From contig NZ_BPQO01000004.1 in assembly GCF_022179285.1 (NCBI RefSeq), forward strand, positions 124,001 through 188,000: a stretch of 64,000 nucleotides of DNA. Reading direction: 5' to 3'. The notes beneath the pieces were generated by a model. The model was not told the origin of the DNA. It saw only the letters and a list, made by a program, of their open reading frames with translations, and ran no database searches. Every line of letters begins with the position of its first letter. Positions within the stretch are counted from its first letter, which is position 1. This document shows, in pieces, positions 50,380 through 59,890 of the stretch. The position numbers and the translations under genes are program-made. The stretch is from Methylobacterium hispanicum (lineage in GTDB: Bacteria > Pseudomonadota > Alphaproteobacteria > Rhizobiales > Beijerinckiaceae).

Positions 50380-50802
50380 TCAGGCCGCCGGACGCGCCCC
50401 CCAGGACGGCGCGAGATCCGGCCACTCGCGGTCGGGTCGGAGGTACTCGAGGTCCAGCAGGATGGAGTGGAGCTGCTTGTCGAGATCGATGCCGGAATCG
50501 GCGCACAGCATGGCGAGGCCGCCGACCAAGTGGGCGGCGGTCGGATACGCGGAAGCGTCGCGGTTGCGGAAGACCTCGTCCCAGGACTGACCATCGAGGA
50601 AGCGCAGGTCGTCGATCGAGAGCAGGAGCTGCCAAACCTGAATCGCGAGGTCTCCCTCGAAGCCCGAGGCTTGGTGATGGACGGCGACCGCGGCCTTCGC
50701 CGCCGCCACGCGGTCGACCGTCCCGTAGCTGGCGAACTCCCGGACCGCCTGCCGGGCCCAATCGGCGGACTCCTTCACGTGCTGGTCGACCTCGTCCGTC
50801 AT
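50380..50802 (-). CDS. hypothetical protein
   Basis: A 140-aa, all-helical, acidic protein beginning MTDEVDQHVKESADWARQ. It contains QVWQLLLSIDDLRFLDGQSWDEVF and ends with WPDLAPSWGARP. Not recognised. The frame extends upstream to 50904, but the ATG at 50802 fits the start of the folded part and leaves room for a divergent promoter. Convergent with the paralogue C gene. Confidence 0.65.
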   Translation of the reverse strand: MTDEVDQHVKESADWARQAVREFASYGTVDRVAAAKAAVAVHHQASGFEGDLAIQVWQLLLSIDDLRFLDGQSWDEVFRNRDASAYPTAAHLVGGLAMLCADSGIDLDKQLHSILLDLEYLRPDREWPDLAPSWGARPAA

Positions 50803-50874
50803 CGCTCTCGTCCTCGTTGCTGCTGACGGCAGGATGCCCGGCATCGACGAAATCCCAAAGCCTCCCATCGAACT

Positions 50875-50883
50875 CGTTCCTTC
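50875..50883 (+). repeat. recurrent 9-mer CGTTCCTTC
   Basis: Lies 9-17 nt upstream of the ATG of the secreted gene at 50892, in the sense orientation. Confidence 0.55.
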
Positions 50884-50891
50884 GCGGCAGC

Positions 50892-51584
50892 ATGATGTTC
50901 CCATCCCGGATCCTTCCCTTCTCGTTGGCTCTCGCCTTCTTGGCTGGAATGCCGGTCAGCGCCGAGACCGCTGCCGCGCAACGCGCTTCCGCCATGGAGG
51001 CACTCCGGCTTCATGAGGTGACATCCTACGCCTTCTCGACCTGCCGCTGGCTGCGGCGGCGCAACGAGCTCAGGCTTCTCGAGCGGTGGAAGCGGGAGAA
51101 CGAGGACCTTCACGCGGCCGCCAGGACGGTCGTCGGGAACCAAGGCGGCCTGACCGCGGCGCGCCGGAAGGTGGTGGAAGCCCTCGCCGTCGCGGAAGGC
51201 AGCGCGCTCTCGGCCTCGCCTGACGAGTGCGACGCCTTGTTCGAGGGGGTCCGTTCCGGACGGCGCGATCTCGCGGTGCTCCTCCCGGTCGACAAGGTCC
51301 GTAGTCTCCTGGCGCGCCGGCCTGCGGGCGCCGAGGGCGACGTCTGGGTTTTGGAGGAGCGGCGCAGGCCGGACGGGACGCTGGGAAAGACGGCGCGGCG
51401 CTACGAAGGAGCCGGTGGAATCCACGCCTGCGACGACGGGGCCGCGGCCCTGGGCCACGTCTGGACCCGAATGGCGGCGCTGGGCGGGAAGGCCTCGGTC
51501 GTAGACCCCGACCTCTGGTTGGCGGAATGCATGGTTTCCGCGACCGATCCCTCGATGGAGGATGCCCCTCCTGCCGTGCGATGA
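50892..51584 (+). CDS. secreted hypothetical protein
   Basis: A 230-aa exported protein. The signal peptide (ILPFSLALAFLAGMPVSA) precedes ETAAAQ. The mature chain is helical and charged (STCRWLRRRNELRLLERWKREN), with a few Cys. Not recognised. It lies immediately before the TadG-like gene and may be an accessory of that cluster. Confidence 0.65.
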   Translation: MMFPSRILPFSLALAFLAGMPVSAETAAAQRASAMEALRLHEVTSYAFSTCRWLRRRNELRLLERWKRENEDLHAAARTVVGNQGGLTAARRKVVEALAVAEGSALSASPDECDALFEGVRSGRRDLAVLLPVDKVRSLLARRPAGAEGDVWVLEERRRPDGTLGKTARRYEGAGGIHACDDGAAALGHVWTRMAALGGKASVVDPDLWLAECMVSATDPSMEDAPPAVR

Positions 51585-51690
51585 CGGAGTCGTCCCGGAA
51601 AAACGGTTTATGGCAGCATTCCCGCAGGTTGTATTAACGTTCTGGTCAGCGTCTAGGTTGCAGAGTTCCTCCAGCACTGGAAGGAACAGG

Positions 51691-53232
51691 ATGCGATCGA
51701 CGAGTTCGACCGGCCGCTTCGTTCACGACGGAAGCGGCAACTTCGCGGCGACCTTCGGGGTGGCACTCCTTCCGATGCTCATGCTCGGAGGGATGGGGAT
51801 CGACTACGGCGTCAACGTCGCTGCCCGGACCAAGGCGCAGAATGCGGTCGATGCTACTTCCCTCACATTGGCGAAGCTGAAGACGAACGTCTCGGACAAC
51901 GATTTGCAGACGAAGGCGGAAGGCCAAGTCAAGGCGCTGCTCGCCGACCGGCGGATCGTCGATCCGGTAGTCACGGCGACGCGAAACGGCGACGAGATCA
52001 AGGTGTCCCTCGCCGCTACGACGCCCACGAGCCTGACGAGCGTCATGGGCTACCGCAGTCTGCCCCTCCACGTGGAGAGCACGACGCGCCGCGGTAGCGG
52101 CAACCTCGAGATCGCCCTGGTCCTCGACAACACGGGGAGCATGGAGGGCGCCAAGCTCGCGAACCTGAAGGCCGCAGCCAGCGACCTCGTGAACAGCATG
52201 TTCGCGGAGGTCGATCCGGCAAAGCCCAATTCCCTCAAGATGGCGGTGGTGCCGTTCTCCATGACGGTGAACATCGGCAGCGCCTACGCCGGGAGCAGCT
52301 TCATGGACCTCGACGCCAAGTCGTCGGTCCACAAGGAGATCTTCGCCGACAAGTCGTTGGCCGCCAACCGGTTCACGCTGCTCTCGAAGATGAACCGGAC
52401 CTGGGCCGGCTGCGTAGAGAGCAGGCCCGCCCCCTACGACGTCCAGGACACGGCACCGTCCATCGCTTCACCCGACACACTGTTCGTGCCTTTCTTCGCC
52501 CCAGACGAAAGCGACAACGACGACGATGCCGTGAACGACTACATGAACGACTATCCGTCCTTTACGTGGTCTGCGAGCAACGACAACCGTACGAGACAAG
52601 GCCAGATCGACAAGTACGGCAAGAACAAGTTCAAGGTCGGCGCGACGGACCGTCAGGCCGGCACGGGATACCTCTACGGTCCGAACTCGGGATGCGAGCT
52701 GACGCCCCTGACCCGCTTGACCACCGGCAAGTCGACGGTGCTGGACGCCATCTCGGCCATGAAGATCAAGGGCGACACCAACATCGCCCTGGGGCTCGCC
52801 TGGGGATGGCACGCGGTCTCGCCCGGTGCGCCGTTCGCCGACGGCATCGCCTACACGGATCCGAAGACCAGGAAGTACGTGGTCCTGATGACAGACGGCG
52901 CCAACTCGAGCGCCTATTCATACTCCAGCAACCGATCCTACTACTCGGGCATCGGCTTCATCTGGGGCAACCGCATAGGGACGACGTCGAACGACAAGGC
53001 GAGGCGCACCGCCGCCATGGACGCCCGCACGGAGCAGGTCTGCACCAACATGAAGAACGCCGGCATCCAGCTCTTCACCGTAAGAGTCGAAGTGGACGAG
53101 GGGACGAGCGACCTGCTGCGGAACTGCGCTTCGTCGCCGTCGATGTTCTACGACGTGAAGAATAGCAGCAACCTGACGGCCGTCTTCCGTTCGATAGGGT
53201 CCGCCATCAGCGAGCTGAGGATCTCGAAATGA
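51691..53232 (+). CDS. tadG: TadG-like pseudopilin with von Willebrand A domain
   Basis: A 513-aa protein. A TadE/TadG-type N-terminus (GNFAATFGVALLPMLMLGGMGIDYG) is followed by a Cys-free helical linker and then a vWA domain with MIDAS start VLDNTGSM (near residue 147) and a second motif MTDGANSS near 405. It resembles TadG of Flp/Tad pilus clusters, which anchors the pilus in the envelope. The start at 51691 has a good AAGGAACAGG Shine-Dalgarno. An AT-rich box TGTATTAAC lies about 65 nt upstream (51630-51638) and may belong to the promoter. Confidence 0.82.
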   Translation: MRSTSSTGRFVHDGSGNFAATFGVALLPMLMLGGMGIDYGVNVAARTKAQNAVDATSLTLAKLKTNVSDNDLQTKAEGQVKALLADRRIVDPVVTATRNGDEIKVSLAATTPTSLTSVMGYRSLPLHVESTTRRGSGNLEIALVLDNTGSMEGAKLANLKAAASDLVNSMFAEVDPAKPNSLKMAVVPFSMTVNIGSAYAGSSFMDLDAKSSVHKEIFADKSLAANRFTLLSKMNRTWAGCVESRPAPYDVQDTAPSIASPDTLFVPFFAPDESDNDDDAVNDYMNDYPSFTWSASNDNRTRQGQIDKYGKNKFKVGATDRQAGTGYLYGPNSGCELTPLTRLTTGKSTVLDAISAMKIKGDTNIALGLAWGWHAVSPGAPFADGIAYTDPKTRKYVVLMTDGANSSAYSYSSNRSYYSGIGFIWGNRIGTTSNDKARRTAAMDARTEQVCTNMKNAGIQLFTVRVEVDEGTSDLLRNCASSPSMFYDVKNSSNLTAVFRSIGSAISELRISK

Positions 53233-53786
53233 GTGGCCTCGCAGGCAGGCGCGCCTTGCGCGGCTTCTGCAGCGACCGGATGGGCGCCACCGCCGTCGAG
53301 TTCGCCTTCCTGGCCTTTCCCTTCTTCGGGGTCCTGCTGGTCGTTTTTCAGGCCGGCCTCTCGGTGCTGACCCAGCAGTCCCTGGACGCCGCCACGGACC
53401 GCGCGAACCGGGTTCTGTTCACCGGGGCTTTCCAGGCCGGCGCCAACGGCGTTGCCGCCAAGGATCGCCTCAAGGCCGTGATGTGCGCAGGCTCCTCTTT
53501 CGTCGATTGCAACGAGCTCAAGGTCGAGGTCACCGCCTCCACGACATTCGACACGCGGGTCGTGAACCAGCCCTACGACGCGGCCGGCCGGAGATGGAAT
53601 CCCGACTTCGGCAACGTCTTCCAGTGTCCGGGTGGCGACCAAGTCGTCACGATCCAGGCGGCATTGCCTGTCCCCATGTTCACGTCCCTGCTTTCCGCAC
53701 ACGCTCGCGCCATGCCCGGCGGCAAGCAACTTCTCACCTCGACGGCAGTCTTCCGCTCCGAGCCCTACTCGCAGGGGAGGTGCTGA
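53229..53786 (+). CDS. tadE: TadE-like pseudopilin
   Basis: A 185-aa protein with a type IVb-pilin-like N-terminal helix, MGATAVEFAFLAFPFFGVLLVVFQAGL, including the conserved Glu of the TadE family. A Cys pair is present in the mature part (MCAGSSFVDCNEL). It starts with an ATGA overlap of the TadG stop. Confidence 0.82.
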   Translation: MSGLAGRRALRGFCSDRMGATAVEFAFLAFPFFGVLLVVFQAGLSVLTQQSLDAATDRANRVLFTGAFQAGANGVAAKDRLKAVMCAGSSFVDCNELKVEVTASTTFDTRVVNQPYDAAGRRWNPDFGNVFQCPGGDQVVTIQAALPVPMFTSLLSAHARAMPGGKQLLTSTAVFRSEPYSQGRC

Positions 53787-54358
53787 TGCTCCGCGTTCCT
53801 GCGCGCCGATTTCGGAAAGCGGAAGAGGGGGCCTTGGCCGTCGAGTTCGCCCTCGCCGCCCCGATCATGATCGTGCTGCTGCTCGCCTCCTTCGAGATCC
53901 CCAGGGCGGTCGCGGTGAACCAGAAGGTTGCGAGAGCCGCCCGCACGATTGCGGATCTGGCCTCCCGCGACGGGATCTCCTCGATGGACGAGCTCTACGC
54001 CGCCGGCGCCGCCGTGGCCGACACGAGCCTTCCCGAACTGGACATCGTCGTGACGGCCGCGGGCGTCTACGCTGCGGGCGGCTCCTTCGTCTCGCGGGTC
54101 TGCTCCAGCAAGGCGTACCGGACGACGCAGCTCGCCGAGGAGGCGACGATCGGTCCCGCGCCGCCGGCCAGTGCCGAAGCGAAAGCCCGCTACCTAATAG
54201 CTGAGGTCGGGCTTTCGTACGTCGCGGCCTTCAATCTGTTCCCGACCCTCAACGGCCGCCGTTTCTCCTACCGGATCGAATGGCCGGTCCGGAAAGGGAC
54301 GACCTACAACGGTGCGGCCGAGGTCGTTCTGCCGGGCGGGAAGCCCTGCAAGGCGTAG
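53786..54358 (+). CDS. second TadE-like pseudopilin
   Basis: A 190-aa protein with an EEGALAVEFALAAPIMIVLLLASFEIPRA prepilin-like helix, again with the conserved Glu. Single Cys residues at VCSSK and near the C-terminus. The start overlaps the previous stop as TGATG. The rest of a Tad machine (tadABC, cpaABC, rcpA) is not in this window. Confidence 0.8.
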   Translation: MLRVPARRFRKAEEGALAVEFALAAPIMIVLLLASFEIPRAVAVNQKVARAARTIADLASRDGISSMDELYAAGAAVADTSLPELDIVVTAAGVYAAGGSFVSRVCSSKAYRTTQLAEEATIGPAPPASAEAKARYLIAEVGLSYVAAFNLFPTLNGRRFSYRIEWPVRKGTTYNGAAEVVLPGGKPCKA

Positions 54359-54518
54359 CGGTGGCGCCCATCGTCCTCGCGGCGACGGCGCTGCAGCCCG
54401 AGAACGTCGTGGTCCTGCGGCTCGTCAGGGCGCGGGACCACGACGCGGGAGGGCCGAGCCTAGCGTGCGTTGATCGGCCCACCTCGCCGACGATGGCGCC
54501 GAGCATGCCGAGCCCCCC

Positions 54519-54995
54519 TCAGCGTGGAGCGGGCGAGGCGACGGCGTCTGGCGCAGGCGCCCTGCCGTGCAGAGATGCGACTTGGTCTCGGACATGCTCC
54601 GGCCTGTAGTAATTCCGGATGTCCCCGAGATCAGGTTCGTTGGCCTGCCCATGGACGAAACAGTCGAACACGTCCCGGGCCCGTGCGAGAGTCTGGAGGA
54701 AGGTCTCGCCTTCCCGCGTGCGGGCGATCGTGACGTCCCAGGAGCTGCCCCAATCCTTCGGGTGCGTGTCGCCGTACCGGACGGCGATGGCGAAGCCGTA
54801 CTCTGAACCGACGGAGATCCGGAGCCCGTGGAGGGTTCTGCAGTCCTCGTGGACGCTGTTGAGGTCGACGGCCATCCGCGTGCCCGCGGTCCCCTCGAAC
54901 ATGCGCTTGAGGTCCTCGTGGATCGCCTGCTCAGAGCGCCAGCCGAGATGGGGGGCCCCTGCGAATGGCTTGAAGCTGGGGCTGGGCACGGTCAC
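54519..54995 (-). CDS. hypothetical protein
   Basis: A 158-aa unrecognised protein. It includes WRSEQAIHEDLKRMFEGTAGTRMAVDLN and DWGSSWDVTIARTREGETFLQTLARARDVFD. No export signal. It reads against the pseudopilin genes; upstream lies another minus-strand gene. Confidence 0.6.
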   Translation of the reverse strand: MTVPSPSFKPFAGAPHLGWRSEQAIHEDLKRMFEGTAGTRMAVDLNSVHEDCRTLHGLRISVGSEYGFAIAVRYGDTHPKDWGSSWDVTIARTREGETFLQTLARARDVFDCFVHGQANEPDLGDIRNYYRPEHVRDQVASLHGRAPAPDAVASPAPR

Positions 54996-55022
54996 GACGG
55001 ACGTTGGACCGATGTCGTGCTC

Positions 55023-55400
55023 CTACCGCCAGAGTTCCTGCCCCCGGCTCTGCGGGCGCGCGAGGATGGCCATGTGGAAGCGCCGCCTGAGGTCCTCGAT
55101 GGATGTGATCGGCTCTACCCGGTCGTAACTGAGCCCGCTGGAGGAGGACAGCAGCTCGGTGACGCCCGCGCGGCCCCACCGCAGCTGAGAGGTGTATTCG
55201 GGTTTGCTCGCCCCGGTCGCTACCATCCAGCGCAGGAGCTCGAAGGCCTGTTCGAGCGATAGCGGTTGAGGCCAGTACCCGAAAGGGCGGAGCAGCTCGA
55301 TCAGCGGAGCCTGGAAGGATCGACGCCGCGGCGGACGGGGGAATGCCTCCTCGCCCACCGTCGGGTCGGCGCGCCGAGACCACTGGTTGGCGCTGGTCAT
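55023..55400 (-). CDS. hypothetical protein
   Basis: A 125-aa unrecognised basic protein (RRADPTVGEEAFPRPPRRRS, then PLSLEQAFELLRWMVATGA). The start is at 55400 with CGTTCCTTC 27-35 nt upstream in the sense orientation. It is 27 nt from the next minus-strand gene, so the two are likely co-transcribed. Confidence 0.6.
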   Translation of the reverse strand: MTSANQWSRRADPTVGEEAFPRPPRRRSFQAPLIELLRPFGYWPQPLSLEQAFELLRWMVATGASKPEYTSQLRWGRAGVTELLSSSSGLSYDRVEPITSIEDLRRRFHMAILARPQSRGQELWR

Positions 55401-55426
55401 AGCGTACTGGGCTCATTCATGCGTTT

Positions 55427-55537
55427 GAAGGAACGAGGTCATGGAAGCACGGTCGGGCGAAAGCGTAAACCCATGGCCGGGATCGTCGATGGGAAGGGTT
55501 GCGATTGGCGGTCGATCGGACGATCTTTGAAGGAACG
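55427..55537 (+). repeat. two copies of the recurrent 9-mer between divergent genes
   Basis: GAAGGAACG at 55427-55435 and 55529-55537; a near-inverted copy AGTTCCTTT at 55559-55567 follows, giving an inverted pair just upstream of the plus-strand gene start. Confidence 0.55.
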
Positions 55538-55581
55538 GCACGAACCTCACTCGCCGCAGTTCCTTTCGGAGGCGCCTTTCC

Positions 55582-56289
55582 ATGCATGCCGTCGTGGTGA
55601 TCGATTCCATCGGTCAAGAAGGTGTCGCCTGCAGGATCGTGGACAGCGCGCTGTTGCCGCCGCTGTCGCCGCCCATCCACGTGCGCATCGAGGCCGAGGG
55701 CCTGGATCACGACGCGGCATTCCTGACCGAGTGCCCCGTCGGGCGACTGCCCGGCCCCGGCAGTTTCGCCGCGCTCGACGGCGTCGAGATCCGGCTGTCA
55801 GACGCTGGCGCTCCCGTGCTGGTGGCGCGGTCGGCCGCCGAACCCATCTCCCTCGCCCACGCCCGGGACGGAATGCTGACGTGGGGTGCCGTAGAGGACT
55901 TGGTCGCGGAGGAGGTCGCGCGCACCCAGCCCGACGATGGCATCCTCTACGTCTTGGGACGCGGCGCGGCCTACGTGGTGGCGAGCCGGGGCGCCTACCT
56001 CTTCGGGACCGGACGGCACGAGATGCGGACCGCGCAGGAGTGCGCCCTCGACGGCGCCGACCTGCCTGTGCAGCCGGGATTCCACTACTTCGCGGGCGAG
56101 CCCTGGAGCGTCGTCGATCGGGAGAGGCCCGACTTCGATCCTGCCTGGGGCATGACGGTCGAAGCCTTCGTCCCGGCCACCGACGCCCACCTCGCAATGT
56201 TCGGAACGCTGTCGCGCTCGGACCTGCATCAATCCGTCCTCGCGATGCTTCCGGATCCCGCGACGGCCGGACCGGCGCCCACGCGCTGA
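55582..56289 (+). CDS. hypothetical protein
   Basis: A 235-aa protein, mostly strand-forming, unrecognised (MHAVVVIDSIGQEGVACRIV ... PDDGILYVLGRGAAYVVASRGAYLFGTGRH). No export signal. It precedes tex by 59 nt on the same strand. Confidence 0.6.
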   Translation: MHAVVVIDSIGQEGVACRIVDSALLPPLSPPIHVRIEAEGLDHDAAFLTECPVGRLPGPGSFAALDGVEIRLSDAGAPVLVARSAAEPISLAHARDGMLTWGAVEDLVAEEVARTQPDDGILYVLGRGAAYVVASRGAYLFGTGRHEMRTAQECALDGADLPVQPGFHYFAGEPWSVVDRERPDFDPAWGMTVEAFVPATDAHLAMFGTLSRSDLHQSVLAMLPDPATAGPAPTR

Positions 56290-56348
56290 TCCGTTCCGCT
56301 TTCGACCTCCGCGCCGATCGACGGCGCCATCCGTCTCTCGGAGATTTC

Positions 56349-58676
56349 ATGAAGTCCGTGAATCAGCTGATCGCCCGGGAACTCGGCGTGCGCGAGGCCC
56401 AGGTGGCCGCGGCCGTCGATCTTCTGGACGGCGGATCCACCGTCCCGTTCATCGCACGCTACCGCAAGGAGGCGACCGGCTCCCTGGACGACGCGCAGCT
56501 GCGCAGGCTTGAGGAGCGTCTCGGCTATCTCCGCGAGCTGCAGGACCGACGCGAGGCCGTCGTCGAGAGCATCCGCTCTCAAGGCAAGATGACGCCGGAG
56601 CTTGCCGTCGCGATCGCATCGGCGGACACGAAGGCCCGGCTGGAGGACGTGTACCTCCCGTACAAGCCCAAGCGGCGCTCGAAGGCCCAGACCGCCCGCG
56701 AGGCCGGGCTCGGGCCGCTGGCCGAGGGCCTGCTCGGCCGCCCCGAGATCGATCCGCGCCAAGCCGCGCAGGCGTTCGTCTCCGAGGCGAAGGGCATCGC
56801 CTCCGTCGACGAGGCGCTCGACGGCGCCAAAGCCATTCTCACCGAGCGCTTCGCCGAGGACGCGGACCTCGTCGGCCGTCTGCGCGAAGATTTCTGGCGC
56901 GAGGGCAAGGCGGTGTCCCGGGTCCGCGAGGGCAAGGAGGCTGCCGGGGCCAAGTTCAGCGACTACTTCGAGTGGAACGAGCCTCTGGATCGGATGCCGT
57001 CGCACCGGATCCTGGCCCTCTTCCGAGGGGAGAAGGAGGAGATCCTCGAACTCGAGCTGGCGGCCGAGGGCGAGGACTCGGCGCCGGGCGCGCCCGGACC
57101 CTTCGAGCTCGCGGTCTGCGGCCGACACGGCATCGCCGCTAAGGGCCGCGCCGGCGACCGCTGGCTGCTCGACGCCGTCCGCTGGGCGTGGCGGACCCGG
57201 ATCCGCTCCGGGATCAAGCTCGACCTGCGCACCCGCCTGTTCGAGAAGGCCGAGGACGAGGCCGTGAAGGTCTTCGCCGGCAATCTCAAGGACCTGCTGC
57301 TGGCCGCTCCCGCCGGCGGCCGCGCCACGATGGGGCTCGATCCCGGCTACCGGAACGGCGTGAAGGTCGCGGTCGTCGACCGGACCGGCAAGGTGGTGGC
57401 CGTCGCGACCACCTTCCCGCACGAGCCGCAGCGGCGCTGGCAGGAGACCGTCCGGATCCTCGGGCAGCTCTGCCGGCTCCACCGCGTCGAGCTGATCGCC
57501 GTCGGCAACGGCACGGCCTCGCGCGAGACCGACAAGCTCGCCGCCGAGATCGTCGCGGCCAATCCCGAGCTCAGGATCTCGAAGGTCATGGTCTCGGAGG
57601 CCGGCGCCTCCGTCTACTCGGCCTCGGAGATCGCCAGCCGCGAACTCCCGGGCCTGGACGTGTCCCACCGCGGGGCCGCCTCCATCGCCCGCCGCCTCCA
57701 GGATCCCCTGGCGGAGCTCGTGAAGATCGACCCGAAGGCGATCGGCGTGGGCCAGTACCAGCACGACGTCAGCGAGTACAAGCTGACCCGCTCGCTCGCG
57801 GCGGTCGTCGAGGACGCGGTGAACGCGGTCGGCGTCGACGTGAACACCGCCTCGGCCGCGCTCCTCGCCCAGGTGTCCGGGCTGGGCGAGGCGGTCGCCG
57901 CCAGCATCGTCTCCCACCGCGACGTGAACGGCCCGTTCCGCACCCGCTCGGCTCTAAAGGACGTGCCCGGCCTCGGGCCGAAGACGTTCGAGCTCGCCGC
58001 GGGCTTCCTGCGCATCCAGGGGGGCGACGATCCCCTCGACCGCTCCGGCGTCCACCCGGAGGCCTACCCCGTCGTACGGCGCATCCTGGAGGCAGTGAAG
58101 AGCGACATCGAGGTCCTAGTGGGCGACGCCGCGGCTCTGAGGAAGCTGTCGCCTGCGAGCTTCGCCGACGCGCGGTTCGGCATTCCGACCGTGTGCGACA
58201 TCATCGCCGAACTGGAGAAGCCCGGCCGCGATCCGCGCCCAGCCTTCAAGACGGCGACCTTCAAGGAGGGGGTCGAGAAGATCACCGACCTGCGGCCGGG
58301 CATGCAGCTCGAGGGCGTCGTCACGAACGTCGCCGCCTTCGGAGCCTTCGTCGACATCGGCGTGCACCAGGACGGCCTCGTGCACGTCTCGGCGATGTCG
58401 AAACGGCGCATCGCGTCGCCGTCGGAGGTCGTGAAGGCCGGCGACGTCGTCCGCGTTCTCGTGACGGCCGTCGACGTGCCACGGCAGCGCGTCTCGCTCT
58501 CCATGAGGCTCGACGATCCGATCGACAGGACGGCGCCGGCGAACGGACTGCGCCCAGGCGTCGGCCGCATCGATCCGAAGCACATGCAGTCGAAGCCGGC
58601 CCAGGGGGCGGACCGCGGCGGCGCGTTCGCGGACGCGTTCCGCAAGGCCGCATCGCAACCCGTGCGGCGGGTCTGA
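56349..58676 (+). CDS. tex: Tex-like transcription accessory protein
   Basis: A 775-aa RNA-binding protein of the Tex family, normal length. The N-terminal helical part contains VPFIARYRKEATGSLDDAQL and DVYLPYKPKRRSKAQ. A YqgF/RNase H-like domain begins at TMGLDPGYRNGVKVAVVDRTGKVV (about 325), the helix-hairpin-helix pair is at SGLGEAVAASIVSHR and VPGLGPKTFELAAGF, and the S1 domain near 650-725 contains LEGVVTNVAAFGAFVDIGVHQDGLVHVS. Normally a chromosomal housekeeping gene; here it lies on a replicon with an iteron origin. Confidence 0.95.
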   Translation: MKSVNQLIARELGVREAQVAAAVDLLDGGSTVPFIARYRKEATGSLDDAQLRRLEERLGYLRELQDRREAVVESIRSQGKMTPELAVAIASADTKARLEDVYLPYKPKRRSKAQTAREAGLGPLAEGLLGRPEIDPRQAAQAFVSEAKGIASVDEALDGAKAILTERFAEDADLVGRLREDFWREGKAVSRVREGKEAAGAKFSDYFEWNEPLDRMPSHRILALFRGEKEEILELELAAEGEDSAPGAPGPFELAVCGRHGIAAKGRAGDRWLLDAVRWAWRTRIRSGIKLDLRTRLFEKAEDEAVKVFAGNLKDLLLAAPAGGRATMGLDPGYRNGVKVAVVDRTGKVVAVATTFPHEPQRRWQETVRILGQLCRLHRVELIAVGNGTASRETDKLAAEIVAANPELRISKVMVSEAGASVYSASEIASRELPGLDVSHRGAASIARRLQDPLAELVKIDPKAIGVGQYQHDVSEYKLTRSLAAVVEDAVNAVGVDVNTASAALLAQVSGLGEAVAASIVSHRDVNGPFRTRSALKDVPGLGPKTFELAAGFLRIQGGDDPLDRSGVHPEAYPVVRRILEAVKSDIEVLVGDAAALRKLSPASFADARFGIPTVCDIIAELEKPGRDPRPAFKTATFKEGVEKITDLRPGMQLEGVVTNVAAFGAFVDIGVHQDGLVHVSAMSKRRIASPSEVVKAGDVVRVLVTAVDVPRQRVSLSMRLDDPIDRTAPANGLRPGVGRIDPKHMQSKPAQGADRGGAFADAFRKAASQPVRRV

Positions 58677-58802
58677 GCGACCGCCAGTCCGCAAGCAGTC
58701 GCGCGACGAGCACGGGATTCGATGGATCGACGCAACCTCGTCGAAACTGCTTGCGGGCTATGAAGGGGTGGAACAGACGCGAGCGGCATCAGGGGGCGGA
58801 CC

Positions 58803-59474
58803 ATGAATCGGAGGGATTTCGACCGCCTGCACGCGGCGCCTGTGGGCGTCGCATCCGTCCTGTCCGGGTTCGCTCCGTCGGGCATCATCGGAATGGCCGT
58901 GTTGATCACGGTCGCGTGCTGCGCCTTGTACGGCTTCACCCAGTTCATGGAGAACAAGGCCGAGATCCTCCCGCTGCTGGCGTTGGCGGGACTGCTCTTC
59001 GCGCTGCGCCTGACGTGCCGGGTCTTCGCCGCCCAGGGCATGCCGCCGCGAAGGACGAAGGCCATCGGCTACGTGGGCACCATCGCATTCGTTCTTCTGA
59101 TCGAGGGCGGCAGCGGCGCAGTCGGCAATTTCGTCGCCAGGATCACGAGCTTCAATCCGTTCGTAGCCCTGCAGGGCGCGACCGGCGTTGCGATCGGCCC
59201 CTTCGCCGCCGAAGCCAAGGCCGACGGGATCGCGGACCGCTACGGTCGCGCGACGTGCCTCGCCGCGAAGGCGAACGGCCGGCTCGTGAGCGGGAAGGCC
59301 GAGGACCAGGACATGGCCTACGGCTGCCGGCTGATCATCGGTACGGGGCATATGTACCGCTACTGCGGCTTTCGGTACCGCCCGCGATACAGCGAGTACG
59401 CGACGAATTACGACAATGGCACGGCCTGCGGTCCCTACCTGAGAAGGTACTACTGGCAGAAGGGCGAAATCTGA
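58803..59474 (+). CDS. membrane hypothetical protein
   Basis: A 223-aa protein with three or four membrane helices (GIIGMAVLITVACCALYGF, ILPLLALAGLLFALRL, IGYVGTIAFVLLIEG). A soluble C-terminus of about 100 residues contains several Cys and a Tyr-rich segment (MYRYCGFRYRPRYSEYATNYDNG). Unrecognised. Followed after 16 nt by another small gene. Confidence 0.6.
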   Translation: MNRRDFDRLHAAPVGVASVLSGFAPSGIIGMAVLITVACCALYGFTQFMENKAEILPLLALAGLLFALRLTCRVFAAQGMPPRRTKAIGYVGTIAFVLLIEGGSGAVGNFVARITSFNPFVALQGATGVAIGPFAAEAKADGIADRYGRATCLAAKANGRLVSGKAEDQDMAYGCRLIIGTGHMYRYCGFRYRPRYSEYATNYDNGTACGPYLRRYYWQKGEI

Positions 59475-59490
59475 GAGGATCGCTGGGACG

Positions 59491-59763
59491 ATGCGTCTGG
59501 AACAGCTCCGCCCTACGATGAAGGTCGTGGCGCTCTACGACAGCGGCCTGAAGGCCGGCGACGTCCTGCTCTACGAAGTGCTCAAGGTCGGCACCGCGAG
59601 GGTGAAGGTACGGGACGAGCAGGGGCGGGAGGGTTGGCTGTATCCGACCGTCTTGCATCGCGAGATCGCGGAGGAGCGCTACGCCGAGATCATGGATGAG
59701 ACGCATGGCCCCGAGTGGCGAAGTCGTCGCGGTGACGACGGCAGGGCCTCGCCGGCGCCCTGA
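59491..59763 (+). CDS. small hypothetical protein
   Basis: A 90-aa protein with a strand-rich core (KVVALYDSGLKAGDVLLYEVLKVGTARVKVRDEQG) reading like a small beta-barrel. Unrecognised. Its C-terminal codons overlap upstream-extended versions of the next gene. Confidence 0.55.
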   Translation: MRLEQLRPTMKVVALYDSGLKAGDVLLYEVLKVGTARVKVRDEQGREGWLYPTVLHREIAEERYAEIMDETHGPEWRSRRGDDGRASPAP

Positions 59764-59890
59764 GTTTCGCGACGTCGTCGCGCGCCCCGTGTCGGTGGAT
59801 CGCCTGGATCGAGTGGATGCGTCCGGCGACTGTTCGGTTATTCTGTCCCCTCCGTCCGACGACCGGGAACGCCGATCCTTGAACACGACG

